Positions 8,110 to 17,181 of a stretch of DNA of 64,000 nucleotides are shown piece after piece. The DNA is from NCEH01 sp040049195. Lineage in GTDB: Bacteria; Pseudomonadota; Alphaproteobacteria; Rhizobiales; Xanthobacteraceae. Numbering within the stretch: position 1 is the first letter of the stretch; each line of letters begins with the position of its first letter. Location of the stretch: assembly GCF_040049195.1 (NCBI RefSeq), contig NZ_JBDZDL010000001.1; one strand, written 5' to 3'. A model generated the notes under the pieces. It was not told the DNA's origin, made no database searches, and saw nothing but the letters and a program-made list of their open reading frames with translations. A program made the translations under genes and the position numbers.

Positions 8110-11100
8110 TGGCGATCTTCTCCCGCATCCTCAGAGGCATCGCGCTGACCGTGGCGGTCGTGCTGGTCGCAGTGGTGGCGTTCGCCCTGCTGGCCTTCGG
8201 CATCGTCCAGACGCCGCCCGGCAAGGCCTTCCTCGCCCGCTTCGCCTCCGAGCTCGCCTCCGCCAACGGGCTGCGCGTGACGCTCACCGGCCTGACCGGC
8301 TTCGTGCCCGGCGATATCGCGCTCGCGCGGGTGGAACTGGCCGATCCGAAGGGCAAGTTCCTCGAGCTGGAGGACCTGCGCCTGCGCTGGTCGCCGCTCG
8401 CGCTGCTGTCGGGCACGGTGGATGTCTCCCTGGTCCAGGCGGCGCGGGTGAACGTGCTGCGCGCGCCGGACCTTCCCCCGCCCGCGGAGCCCGCTCCCGC
8501 GCCGGCCGGCGGCGGCATGGCCCTGCGGGTCGTCGTGGATCGCCTCGCGCTCGACCGGATCGATCTCGCTGAGCCGGTTCTGGGCCGCAAGGCGCAATTG
8601 CAGTTCGAAGGCGGCCTGCGCCTGATGGAGCCCGCAAAGGGCATCTCGCTCAAGTTCGATCTGGAGCGGCGTGACGAGCCCGGCTCGGTGGCCGGCACCA
8701 TTCGCTACGTGCCCGAGGGCCGCACGCTCGACCTCGACCTCGCCGCCCGCGAGCCGGCCGGCGGCCTCGTCGCCCGCATGGCCGCCCTCGAAGGCCTGCC
8801 GCCCCTGGATGCGCAGGTGAAGGGGTCCGGGCCGCTCGAAAAATGGAGCGGCACCCTCAACGCCACCGCCGGTTCGGTGCTGCGGCTGGACGGCACCGCC
8901 GATATCGTGGCGCAAGGCGCTTCCCATCTCGCGACGCTCGCGCTCACCGGCGATCTGCAAAAGGCGCTGCCGGCCAATGTCGCGCCCCTGTTCGCGGGCC
9001 GCACGGAGCTTGCCGCCGCGGTGCTCGTCGATCCGGCGCTGACCGTCTCGATCCGCCGGTTCACGCTGGCTTCCGCCGGGCTGGCCGCATCCGTGGGCGG
9101 CACGCTGCAGACCGCCGAGGGGACGGCGGACCTGAATTTTTCCGCCACCGCCGGGAATGCGGCCGCATTTTCCGCGCTGCTTCCCGGCATTGGCTGGGGC
9201 GCGCTGAAGGCCGACGGCACGGTGAGCGGACCGCTCGCGGCACCCCGCGCCCAGGTCACCGCCTCCGCACAGGGCCTGACCGGCGCGGGCTATGGCGCGC
9301 AGACCCTCACCCTCACGGCCCGCACCGCCGACGATGGAGCGGGGGGACTGACCTTCCGCGCCGACGCCGCGGCGGATGGCTTGTCCGCCGCCGATCCCGC
9401 CGTCGCCAAGGCGCTGGGCCCGCGCGGCACGCTCGCGCTTTCCGGCGTCCTGCCGCACGCCGGCGCGCCCGAACTGCGCGATCTCGCGGTGGCGCTGGCC
9501 GGCCTCGATCTGAAATTCACCGGGCGCGCGGGCGCCGATCTGATCGACGGCACGGTGCACATGCCGCGTCTCGATCTTGCCGCCCTCGCCCCGCTCGCGC
9601 ATCAGCCGCTGCGTGGCGTGATCGCCCTCGACGCCGAGGTGAAGCGCGCCGGGCCGAACGGTGCCATCGCCCTGAAGCTGAACGGTTCCTCCCGCGATGT
9701 GGAGACGGGCATGGCCGCTGTGGACGGTCTCGTGGGCGGCGCGGCACAGGTGGCGGGCGGCCTCTCCTATGCCGGGGATGGCGCGCTCACGGTGCAGGAC
9801 CTCAAGCTCGATGCCCCCGGCCTCGCCCTGGCGGTGAACGGGAAGGTGGATCGCCGCGCCGCCGACCTCATCGGCGAAGTGACGCTGCGCGACCTGTCGC
9901 GCCTGGATTCCCGGCTCGAAGGCGCGGCCAACGGGCGCGCGGCCTTTTCCGGCACGCTCGATGCGCTCAATGTAACCGCGCGCCTGGCGGTGGATCAGGG
10001 CAAGGCCATGGGCCAGCCGATCTCCGGCCTCACATTGGATGCGGACCTGAAGGACCTCACTGGCCGGATCGGCGGCAATGCCCGGCTCGCCGGCCAGGTG
10101 GGTGGCAAGCCTGCGCGCGGTTCGGCGACCCTCGCCACCGGGGCCGATGGCAGCCGCGCCTTGAGCGGCCTAGATTTCGCGGTCGGCTCCGTGAGCGCCC
10201 AAGGCGCGCTGACCGCCGCCGCGAGCGGCCTTCTGACCGGGCAGGTTTCGTTCTCCGCCGGAAATCTTGCGGACGTTTCCGCCTTCGCCCTCACCGAGCT
10301 TGCCGGCCGCGCGGAGGGCACTGTCGTGCTCGACGAGATGGCCGGCACCCAGCGCATCGCTTTGCGGGCGGACCTCGACAATGTGCTGGCGGCCGGCCAG
10401 CGGGTGCAGGGCGCCCGCATCGACCTGTCCATCGCCGACCCGCGCGCCGGCACCGGCGCGCTGCGCGGAACGGTGGACGCCACCGGTATTTCCGCCGGTT
10501 CGCTCCAGGTTTCCCGGGCGCGCATCGTCGCCAGCGAGGCCGGCGGCGGCACCGCATTGACGCTGAATGCCGATGCCCAGGGCGCCACCATCGCCGCCGG
10601 CGGGCGGCTGACCGCCTCGGCGCAGGAACAGGCCTTCCGCCTCGATACGCTGCGCATCACCCGCGCGGGCACCAATGTCACGCTCTCCGCGCCTGCCACG
10701 CTGAGCATGCGCGACGGCACGGTGGCGGTGGATCGCTTCGCGCTCGCCACGGGCGGGGGAAGCGTTGCTGTGCAAGGCAGTGCGGGCGATACGCTCGACC
10801 TCACGCTCGATATCCGCGCCTTGCCCCTGGCGCTCGCGGCGCTGGCCGACCCCGCCCTGAACCTTTCCGGCACGCTGAACGGCAGCGCGCGCATCACCGG
10901 CCCCGCCACAGCCCCCACGGGGCGCTACGACCTTGCCGTGCTGCGGGCCACCAGCCCGGACATCACCCGCGCCGGCGCCGGCCCGTTCGATGTGCGGGCG
11001 AACGGCACGCTCGACGGCGGCAGCGTGCGCATCGCGTCCACCATCTCCGGGCCCGCGCTCTCCGGCGTTGCCATCAACGGCACCGTGCCGTTCCAGGGCA

Positions 11101-12419
11101 ATGGGCTGGATCTTTCCATGCGCGGCAACATCTCGCTCGCCATCGCCAATGCGGTGCTCGCCACCTCCGGGGCCCGCGCGACCGGCACCGCGACGGTGGA
11201 TGCCAATGTGCGTGGCAGCCTGGCCGATCCGCGCGCGGGCGGCACCGTGCGCATCGCCGGCGGGCGCTACGAGGATGCGGTGAGCGGGGTGACGCTGGAC
11301 AAGATCCAGGCGGTGATCACCGGCACCGACCGGTCGGTCACGCTCTCCTCCTTCCAGGCGGCGACGCTCAACGGCGGGTCGATCCGAGGCAATGGCAACG
11401 TGACGCTCGACGCCCGCGCCGGCTTCCCCGGCCGGCTCGACCTGACGCTGAACAATGCGGGGCTGGTGAACAGCGAGATCGTGCGCTTCGTCGCCGACGG
11501 GCAGATCGCCATCGGCGGCGCCTTCGCCACCCGGCCCACCATCGGCGGCCAGATCAATGTGCGGGCGCTGGACATCAACATTCCCGACCGCCTGCCAGGT
11601 GGGGCGCGGGCGCTGAACGTGAAGCATGTGAACGTGCCGCCGGGCAAGACCTTCACCCAGCCCCCCGCGGCGCCGCGCCGCGCGGCCGGGCAGGGGCCGG
11701 GCGCACGCCCCGGTGCCTTCCTGGCGAGCCTGGACCTGAGCGTGAACGCGCCCAACCGCGTGTTCGTGCGTGGCATGGGCGTGGATGCGGAGCTTTCCGG
11801 CACGCTCAATGTGCGCGGCACCAGTGCGGCGCCGGTGACGGTGGGCGGATTCGAGCTGCTACGCGGGCGCTTCGACATCGTGGGCCGGCGCCTGGATTTC
11901 ACCCGCGGCCGGCTGACCTTCAACGGCACCACCGATCCGGACCTGGATTTCATCGCCGAGAGCACCGCCAATGACGTGACCGCGCGCGTCACCATTTCCG
12001 GCCGGGCCTCGCAGCCGGAGATCACGTTCTCCTCCACCCCGACCCTGCCGCAGGACGAGGTGGTGGCGCGCCTGCTGTTCGGCCGCTCCGCCGGCCAGCT
12101 CAGCGCGGGGCAGGCGCTGCAGGTGGCGCAGACGGTGGCGACGCTTTCGGGAAGCGGCAATGCCGCGCTCTCCAGCCTGCGCCGGTCGCTCGGGGTGGAC
12201 AGCGTGGATGTCGGCACGAACGCCGCCGGCACGGGCGGCCAGTTCGGCATCGGCAAGCGCTTGAACGACCGCATCTATCTGGGTGTGCGCCAGGGCACCA
12301 CCTCGGGCTCCAGCGCCGCCACGGTGGATATCGACATCACCCGCAACATCCGCCTGCAGGGGGCGACGGGGGCCGATGGCGGCACCGAAGTGGGCATCGG
12401 CGCCCAATGGGATTATTAG
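8109..12419 (+). CDS. tamB: TamB, inner-membrane translocation and assembly module
   Basis: A 1436-residue AsmA-like bridge protein. One N-terminal transmembrane helix (about residues 9-33, ALTVAVVLVAVVAFALLAF) anchors it in the inner membrane. It is followed by a very long beta-taco body of repeated amphipathic strands rich in G, A, L and D, and the conserved DUF490/TamB C-terminal domain (about 1080-1436) ending GIGAQWDY. The strands near FDIVGRRLDFTRGRLTFNG and RLLFGRSAGQLSAGQALQ are typical of that domain. It spans the periplasm and works with TamA, encoded just upstream with a one-base overlap. The length is normal for alphaproteobacteria and slightly above the E. coli protein (about 1260). 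Confidence 0.94.
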   Translation: MAIFSRILRGIALTVAVVLVAVVAFALLAFGIVQTPPGKAFLARFASELASANGLRVTLTGLTGFVPGDIALARVELADPKGKFLELEDLRLRWSPLALLSGTVDVSLVQAARVNVLRAPDLPPPAEPAPAPAGGGMALRVVVDRLALDRIDLAEPVLGRKAQLQFEGGLRLMEPAKGISLKFDLERRDEPGSVAGTIRYVPEGRTLDLDLAAREPAGGLVARMAALEGLPPLDAQVKGSGPLEKWSGTLNATAGSVLRLDGTADIVAQGASHLATLALTGDLQKALPANVAPLFAGRTELAAAVLVDPALTVSIRRFTLASAGLAASVGGTLQTAEGTADLNFSATAGNAAAFSALLPGIGWGALKADGTVSGPLAAPRAQVTASAQGLTGAGYGAQTLTLTARTADDGAGGLTFRADAAADGLSAADPAVAKALGPRGTLALSGVLPHAGAPELRDLAVALAGLDLKFTGRAGADLIDGTVHMPRLDLAALAPLAHQPLRGVIALDAEVKRAGPNGAIALKLNGSSRDVETGMAAVDGLVGGAAQVAGGLSYAGDGALTVQDLKLDAPGLALAVNGKVDRRAADLIGEVTLRDLSRLDSRLEGAANGRAAFSGTLDALNVTARLAVDQGKAMGQPISGLTLDADLKDLTGRIGGNARLAGQVGGKPARGSATLATGADGSRALSGLDFAVGSVSAQGALTAAASGLLTGQVSFSAGNLADVSAFALTELAGRAEGTVVLDEMAGTQRIALRADLDNVLAAGQRVQGARIDLSIADPRAGTGALRGTVDATGISAGSLQVSRARIVASEAGGGTALTLNADAQGATIAAGGRLTASAQEQAFRLDTLRITRAGTNVTLSAPATLSMRDGTVAVDRFALATGGGSVAVQGSAGDTLDLTLDIRALPLALAALADPALNLSGTLNGSARITGPATAPTGRYDLAVLRATSPDITRAGAGPFDVRANGTLDGGSVRIASTISGPALSGVAINGTVPFQGNGLDLSMRGNISLAIANAVLATSGARATGTATVDANVRGSLADPRAGGTVRIAGGRYEDAVSGVTLDKIQAVITGTDRSVTLSSFQAATLNGGSIRGNGNVTLDARAGFPGRLDLTLNNAGLVNSEIVRFVADGQIAIGGAFATRPTIGGQINVRALDINIPDRLPGGARALNVKHVNVPPGKTFTQPPAAPRRAAGQGPGARPGAFLASLDLSVNAPNRVFVRGMGVDAELSGTLNVRGTSAAPVTVGGFELLRGRFDIVGRRLDFTRGRLTFNGTTDPDLDFIAESTANDVTARVTISGRASQPEITFSSTPTLPQDEVVARLLFGRSAGQLSAGQALQVAQTVATLSGSGNAALSSLRRSLGVDSVDVGTNAAGTGGQFGIGKRLNDRIYLGVRQGTTSGSSAATVDIDITRNIRLQGATGADGGTEVGIGAQWDY

Positions 12420-12464
12420 GAAATTTCCCGCGGGCGGCAGCCGGGGGTGCATGTCGCCACAAAA

Positions 12465-12480
12465 TGTTTCACGTGAAACA
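12465..12480. other. parS chromosome-partition site
   Basis: TGTTTCACGTGAAACA is a perfect 16-bp palindrome identical to the consensus parS site bound by ParB proteins across bacteria. It lies in a 383-bp stretch without a gene, 46 bp after the tamB stop. ParB loads at such sites, spreads as a CTP-dependent clamp, and is pulled by ParA. In alphaproteobacteria parS sites cluster within tens of kilobases of oriC, so this marks the window as origin-proximal. I saw no second copy in the window. Confidence 0.93.
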
Positions 12481-12802
12481 ATGGCTTAGCGAAGACGAAC
12501 AGCGGTTTCGTGCGCATTCTCCGCGCCTTTCCGGCGGATGAAACCGGCATTTCGGGTGAATGTTCGCGGCCAATGAATCCGAACGCGCGGCAGGGGCATG
12601 CGGCGCTGTCGCGCGGCACGTCCGGACCTTCGATCAAAGATGGAGCAGCGCCCACGGCGCGAGCCGGCAGCGCCGGCCGATGGCGCTCAGGCAGGCAGGT
12701 TTTCGCGAACCGTCCGAAGCGGTGCGTGCGCCGGCGCATGGGCTTGAGGCAGCGCGCCGGCGTTTTGATCGCGCCGGCCTCTGCGCTCGCGCTTCTGCGA
12801 AG
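12481..12802. other. Gene-free stretch after parS
   Basis: I see no convincing gene, RNA or mobile element here. Short open frames exist on both strands, but they are arginine- and alanine-rich, have no ribosome site and resemble no family I know. The stretch may simply insulate parS, or hold the 3' end of the neighbouring leftward transcript. Confidence 0.5.
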
Positions 12803-13222
12803 TCAGGCGGCCCGGCGATCGTGGTTCGCGAACACGGGGGCGCTCGGGGCGGGCGCGGGCAGAGCGAGGCGTTCCGCCGGGGCCTGATGGGGCCGCAGCA
12901 GGCGGGCCAGTGTTTCCGGCACCTCGTCGCCGAAAACGTGCACATGCACCTCTTCCGCATTCATGCGGCGGGCGGCCCGTCGCGCCGGTTCACCGGCCGG
13001 GCCGGCCCACATGGCGATGGGACCCGCCGGCGTGCGCCGCGCGACGATGGCGAGCGCGTCCGGATAGTCCGGCACCGCTTCGGCGTCGTAGATGGAGAAG
13101 ATGTGACGTTGCCCGTCCGCGTCGCGCCAGAATCGATAGCGCGGGCCCAAAGGACCACCCGTCAGCCCGGAGAGCCGGCCGGCATCGAACAAGGGGATAA
13201 GGAGCGAATCAGTCGCGTTCAT
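12803..13222 (-). CDS. Hypothetical protein
   Basis: A 139-residue protein I do not recognise by name. From the ATG at 13222 it reads MNATDSLLIPLFDAGRLSGL, has a compact alpha/beta-looking first 110 residues (DALAIVARRTPAGPIAMWAG, EEVHVHVFGDEVPETLARLL) and a proline/alanine tail. It has no signal peptide and no membrane helix, so it is probably cytoplasmic. Frame quality and codon use match the neighbours, which supports a real gene. An upstream ATG at 13258 would add 12 residues with no better ribosome site. It is transcribed leftwards from a short gap shared with the plsC end and is the gene closest to parS. Confidence 0.6.
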   Translation of the reverse strand: MNATDSLLIPLFDAGRLSGLTGGPLGPRYRFWRDADGQRHIFSIYDAEAVPDYPDALAIVARRTPAGPIAMWAGPAGEPARRAARRMNAEEVHVHVFGDEVPETLARLLRPHQAPAERLALPAPAPSAPVFANHDRRAA

Positions 13223-13278
13223 GAGAACGAAACTAGAACAGCCCGAATCCGCGATCAAGAGTTTTCCACAGGGCCGAA

Positions 13279-14067
13279 TTATGGGGATAAATCGGCCGCC
13301 CCGGCGGCCGCGCTGCGGTCGATCTTCGGCGCGTTCGGGCCAAGCTCCTGCAATCCCTCTTCCAGCAGGCGATCGGAGGCGGTTTCGATCACCTCCTGCA
13401 TGCGTTTCAGGAACACGCCGCGCGGCAATCCGATGGGGATAACCGGCAAAATCTCCACCCGCACCGTGCCGGGTCGGCGGATCATCTGGTTGCGCGGCCA
13501 GTACAGGCCGGAATTGAGCGCGATCGGCAGGCAGGGCGCCTTCAGGGTCGTGTAGAGGTGGGCGACGCCGAATTTATAGGCCGGGGGCGCGCCGGGCGGG
13601 CGGCGTGTGCCTTCCGGGAAAATCAGGATCTGCCGGCCCTCGCCGATCTTCTCCAGCGCCGCGTCGGTCATGCCGCGCAGCGCCGAGGAGCCCGCGCTGC
13701 GGTCGATGGGGACCATCTCGGCCTTGGCGAGGAACCAGCCGAACAGAGGCATGGACATCAGCTCGCGTTTCAGGATGAACACCGGATCGGTGAACAGCGG
13801 CAGCAAAGCGATGGTTTCCCACGCCGACTGGTGCTTGGCGACCACCAGGAGCGGGCCTTCGGGAATGTTCTCCCGGCCGGTGATTTCCACCTTCATGCCC
13901 ACCACCACGCGCAGCAGCAGCATGACGATGCGCACCCACAGCATGATGAAGCGATCCCACAGCACCCGCCGGGGGAGAATGGCCATCAGCGGCAGCAGCA
14001 GAAGCATGACGATGATTGTGATGCCGTAGAACAGCACCTGAAACAGGATCGACCGCAGAACAATCAC
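13279..14067 (-). CDS. plsC: 1-acyl-sn-glycerol-3-phosphate acyltransferase (PlsC-like)
   Basis: A 262-residue membrane-bound acyltransferase that makes phosphatidic acid from lysophosphatidic acid. An N-terminal transmembrane pair (about residues 5-55) precedes the acyltransferase domain. Block I is AKHQSAWETI, a histidine-X4-glutamate version of the usual H-X4-D box. Block III is the standard FPEGTR. The GTG at 14067 is chosen because AGGGGACG sits 6-13 bp upstream and the protein then starts with a short membrane-entry segment. The longer frame adds arginine-rich residues that overlap the upstream YdcF gene. That gene's stop codon is at 14108, 40 bp before the GTG, so the two are probably co-transcribed. 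Confidence 0.9.
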   Translation of the reverse strand: MIVLRSILFQVLFYGITIIVMLLLLPLMAILPRRVLWDRFIMLWVRIVMLLLRVVVGMKVEITGRENIPEGPLLVVAKHQSAWETIALLPLFTDPVFILKRELMSMPLFGWFLAKAEMVPIDRSAGSSALRGMTDAALEKIGEGRQILIFPEGTRRPPGAPPAYKFGVAHLYTTLKAPCLPIALNSGLYWPRNQMIRRPGTVRVEILPVIPIGLPRGVFLKRMQEVIETASDRLLEEGLQELGPNAPKIDRSAAAGAADLSP

Positions 14068-14107
14068 GCTTCGTCCCCTGGCCCCGTCGTGCGTGCCTTT
14101 CGGCGGA

Positions 14108-14821
14108 TCAGCGATTGGCCGAAACCTGCGCGGGCGCGGGCGGCGGCGAATCGAGGGGCGCAACCGCCTGAGCCGGGCGGATCTTGGCCTTCGCCATCAT
14201 GTACTTCAAATATTCCTTCACGAGGAGCTTCACCATCTGCGGATCGCTCCACCATCCCCGTTCGCTCATGCGGTCGCTCACCACGGGATAGGCGACCAGC
14301 TCCACATCCGGCAGGGCACGGCCGAGTTCGAACAGGGCGCGCGGCATATGCCAGGTGGAGGTGACCACCATCAGCGAGCGGAAGCGCTTGGCCCGCGCCC
14401 ATTCCGCAGCCTCGATGGCATTGCCCCAGGTATTCAGCGCCTTGTGGCCGAGATCGACGCAGCATTCCAGCAGGGCTTCGCTCACCGGCAGCGCGCGCCG
14501 CAGTTCGCCGGGCGAGGTGCTGCGGTTCACACCGGTGATCAGCAGCCGCTTGCCGTGCCCCTCCGCGAGCAATTGCACGCCGTCCGACACGCGCGACTGG
14601 CCGCCGGTCAACACCACGATGGCATCCACCGGCTTCAGCGTGACAGGCTCCCGACCGGCGATGCGCGCCGTGAACAGAAAGAAGCCCCCGGCGAGGGTCA
14701 AAGTGGCGCTGCCGATCAGCAGGCCGACCGCGAGCAGCGCCATGCGGCGCCGCGAGCGCCGCCGCCTGCCCTGGGCAGCCGGGCCGATGCGGGAGTCTGG
14801 CGCTGCTTCAGAAGCCATCAT
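14108..14821 (-). CDS. YdcF/DUF218 family membrane protein
   Basis: A 237-residue protein with an arginine-rich cytoplasmic N-terminus (RRRRSRRR), one transmembrane helix (about 27-50, LLAVGLLIGSATLTLAGGFFLF) and a periplasmic DUF218 domain (about 60-215). Family marks are VDAIVVLTGG near the start, LLITGVN, and STWHMPRALFE in the middle. Members such as SanA and ElyC affect peptidoglycan precursors and envelope strength, but the reaction is unsettled. Its place between plsC and ftsX fits an envelope role. The stop codon is 40 bp from the plsC start, and the ftsX stop is about 55 bp upstream, so ftsE-ftsX-ydcF-plsC may form one leftward operon. Confidence 0.85.
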   Translation of the reverse strand: MMASEAAPDSRIGPAAQGRRRRSRRRMALLAVGLLIGSATLTLAGGFFLFTARIAGREPVTLKPVDAIVVLTGGQSRVSDGVQLLAEGHGKRLLITGVNRSTSPGELRRALPVSEALLECCVDLGHKALNTWGNAIEAAEWARAKRFRSLMVVTSTWHMPRALFELGRALPDVELVAYPVVSDRMSERGWWSDPQMVKLLVKEYLKYMMAKAKIRPAQAVAPLDSPPPAPAQVSANR

Positions 14822-14875
14822 CAGCGCAGCATGTCTGTTGAATAAGGCGTGGGCGAGGAGAAATTTTGAGCCGCC

Positions 14876-15844
14876 TCACTGGATCGTCCTCAACGTCCGG
14901 TAAACGGTCATGCGTGAGGTCAAGGCGGTAACGCCCGCGACCAGCAGCACCAGCACCGCAATTCCGGCGAATCCCAGCAGGCCGGGATAGAGCCAGGTGA
15001 GGATGGAGGGGTTTTCCGGATCGCCGCCGAAGCCGAGGCGCGGCAGGCTGGCGATGGCCAGGAACACGGCGCTGGCGCACAGGCCGCCCAGCAGCCCGCC
15101 CTGAGTGCCGATCTTCAGGAAATGGCGCTGGAACTGCGCGGCGATGAAGCCGTCGCGGGCGCCGACGAAATGCAGCACCTCGACGATGGTGCGGTTGGTC
15201 GCCACCGCCGCGCGGGTGGCGAACACCACCGACAGCACGGTGGCGATGGCCACCAGCACCAGCAGGCCGATGCCGGTCGCCATCACCCCTTCGGCCATGG
15301 AGCCGAGCCGCCGCGACCAGGAGCGGTGGTCGTCGAGGCTGGCGGTGGGGATCTTGTCGGTGAGGGTGCGCCGCAAGCGCGCAAGGTCCGCCGTCTGGCT
15401 CGGATCCAGCCGCAGCACGATGATGCGCGGCACCGGAAGGTCGGAAAAATCGAGCCCGGTGCCGAGCCAGGGTTCCAGCAGCCGCCCGGTCTCGTCCTGG
15501 CTCAGCACATGGACTTCGCCGATGCCGGGGGTGCGCTGGGCGATCTCGGTGGCGGCCTTCACCTGGGCATCCACCGCGGCCGGATCGCCGGCGCGGATCT
15601 GGATCGTCACCTCGCGGGCCACGTCGCTGCGCCAGGTTTCCGCCGTCGCCCGTACCGCCATGACGGTGCCCAGCGTGAGGCTGGCGAGGAACGTCATGAT
15701 CGCCACCACGGCCACCAGCGCCCGGCCGGCCACCGTGGCACGCGGCACGATGGAGCCCTGCGCCTTGCGGCTCGCCTTCCTGCGGGCCGGGGCGGGTGCG
15801 GTTTTCGCCTCCTTCTCGGCGAGCTGCGGGCTATTCATAGACAT
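14876..15844 (-). CDS. ftsX: FtsX, cell-division ABC permease-like subunit
   Basis: A 322-residue FtsX with a charged cytoplasmic N-terminus (about 1-40), TM1 (about 42-65), a periplasmic domain (about 70-180, including VHVLSQDETGRLLEPWLG) and three more helices (about 185-320). FtsX does not transport. With FtsE it senses ATP state and activates amidase-type peptidoglycan hydrolases at the division site. The gene begins inside the end of ftsE (14-bp overlap), so translation is coupled. The extended lysine/arginine-rich N-terminus is common in rhizobial FtsX. No key domain is missing. Confidence 0.9.
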   Translation of the reverse strand: MSMNSPQLAEKEAKTAPAPARRKASRKAQGSIVPRATVAGRALVAVVAIMTFLASLTLGTVMAVRATAETWRSDVAREVTIQIRAGDPAAVDAQVKAATEIAQRTPGIGEVHVLSQDETGRLLEPWLGTGLDFSDLPVPRIIVLRLDPSQTADLARLRRTLTDKIPTASLDDHRSWSRRLGSMAEGVMATGIGLLVLVAIATVLSVVFATRAAVATNRTIVEVLHFVGARDGFIAAQFQRHFLKIGTQGGLLGGLCASAVFLAIASLPRLGFGGDPENPSILTWLYPGLLGFAGIAVLVLLVAGVTALTSRMTVYRTLRTIQ

Positions 15845-16490
15845 AGAGCCGCCCGTCCGCGATCACGAGGCGCCGCGCGTCGAACTGGTCCATCAGCGCG
15901 ATGTCGTGGGTGGCCAGCAGCACCGAGGTGCCGGATTTGTTCAATTCCACGAACAGGCGCAGCAGGCGGCGCGCCAAGGTGGGGTCCACATTGCCCGTGG
16001 GTTCGTCGGCGAGCAGGAATTCGGGCCGGCCGATCAGCGCGCGGGCGATGGCGGCGCGCTGCTTCTCGCCGCCCGAGAGCACGGGGGGCAGCACGTTCAT
16101 GCGGTCGCCGAGGCCGACCCAATGCATCAATTCCGTCACTTCCGCGCGATAGCTGGTTTCCTCTTTGCCGAGCACGCGCAGCGGCAGGGCGACGTTCTCA
16201 TAGGTGGTGAGATGGTCAAGCAGGCGGAAATCCTGGAACACGATGCCGATGCGCCGGCGCAGCACCGCCACCTCGTCGGGATCGAGCGAGGACACGTCGC
16301 GCCCGAACAGGGTGATGAGGCCGCGCGTCGGCTTCAGCGAGAGGAACAGCAGGCGCATCAAAGTGGTCTTGCCGGCGCCCGACGGCCCGGTGAGGAATTG
16401 AAACGAATTGGGCTCGATGCCGAAGGTCACGTCCTTCAGCACTTCCGGACCCATGCCGTATCTCAGGCCGACATTCTCGAAGCGGACCAA
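15831..16490 (-). CDS. ftsE: FtsE, cell-division ATP-binding protein
   Basis: A 219-residue ABC ATPase. Walker A is GPSGAGKTT, the Q-loop is in VFQDFRLLDHLT, the signature is LSGGEKQRAAIARAL, Walker B is FLLADEP and the switch histidine is in LLATHD. E. coli FtsE is 222 residues. I place the start at the TTG at 16490, where AAGGTGGGGG sits 2-11 bp upstream and the product begins (M)VRFENVGLRYG as in relatives. Upstream ATGs at 16535 and beyond lack a ribosome site. FtsE pairs with FtsX encoded next, with overlapping ends, and drives septal peptidoglycan hydrolase activation. It is divergent from hpt. Confidence 0.9.
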   Translation of the reverse strand: MVRFENVGLRYGMGPEVLKDVTFGIEPNSFQFLTGPSGAGKTTLMRLLFLSLKPTRGLITLFGRDVSSLDPDEVAVLRRRIGIVFQDFRLLDHLTTYENVALPLRVLGKEETSYRAEVTELMHWVGLGDRMNVLPPVLSGGEKQRAAIARALIGRPEFLLADEPTGNVDPTLARRLLRLFVELNKSGTSVLLATHDIALMDQFDARRLVIADGRLYVYE

Positions 16491-16644
16491 AGCCCCCACC
16501 TTAAGCGAATCGGACGTCTTGCGCCCGCCAACCATAGACCGTGCCGGCGGGCGAGGCGAAAGGCCCCGCCGCATCCGGCGCTTGCAGGCCGAGTCTGGAC
16601 GCTTGCCCGCGCCCGGTCCATGCTCGCACGAAATGAGAGGAACC

Positions 16645-17181
16645 ATGTCGCTCCCTACGGTTAAAGTTCTGTTCGATGAAAACCGCATCGCCGCCCGCAA
16701 TCGTGAGCTGGCGTTCGAAATCGCCGCCCTGGAGCCGGAAAAGCTGCTGGTGGTGGCGGTGCTGAAGGGCTCGTTCATGTTCGCGGCGGATCTGCTGCGG
16801 GCGCTGCATGGCTCCGGCCTGACGCCGGAAATGGAATTCGTGCACCTCTCCTCCTATCGGGAGGCGACCGTCTCCTCCGGCCAGGTGCAGATCCTGCGCG
16901 ATGTGGAAAGCGACGTGCGCGGGCGCGACGTGCTGCTGGTGGACGACATTCTGGAATCCGGCCGCACCCTGGCGTTCGCCAAGGACCTTCTGGTCGCGCG
17001 CGGCGCGCGGCGCGTGCTGGTGTGCGTGCTGCTGGAGAAGCCCGGCAAGCGGGCGGTGCAGATCGAGGCGGATTTCGTCGGTTTCGAGAGCCCGGATGTG
17101 TTCGTGGTGGGCTACGGCATGGATGTCGCCCACGCATTCCGCCAATTGCCGTTCATCGGCCATATCGAGGGCCTGGAATGA
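16645..17181 (+). CDS. hpt: Hypoxanthine phosphoribosyltransferase
   Basis: A 178-residue purine salvage enzyme, the same length as E. coli Hpt. It joins hypoxanthine (and usually guanine) to PRPP to make IMP or GMP. The PRPP-binding loop is VLLVDDILESGRTL, the earlier conserved loop is VVAVLKGSFMFAADLLR, and the base-binding end is DFVGFESPDVFVVGYGMD. The start at 16645 follows GAGAGGA with a spacing of about 4 bp. The stop overlaps the methyltransferase start by four bases (ATGA). It is divergent from ftsE. Confidence 0.93.
   Translation: MSLPTVKVLFDENRIAARNRELAFEIAALEPEKLLVVAVLKGSFMFAADLLRALHGSGLTPEMEFVHLSSYREATVSSGQVQILRDVESDVRGRDVLLVDDILESGRTLAFAKDLLVARGARRVLVCVLLEKPGKRAVQIEADFVGFESPDVFVVGYGMDVAHAFRQLPFIGHIEGLE

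Noticed and set aside
8082..9602. 506-codon antisense frame across tamB
   Set aside because: Low-complexity R/G/E-rich product opposite a clear TamB. It has no ribosome site or motif.
12510..12887. Plus-strand 125-codon frame near parS
   Set aside because: Arg/Ala-rich, no ribosome site, and overlaps the better minus-strand hypothetical gene.
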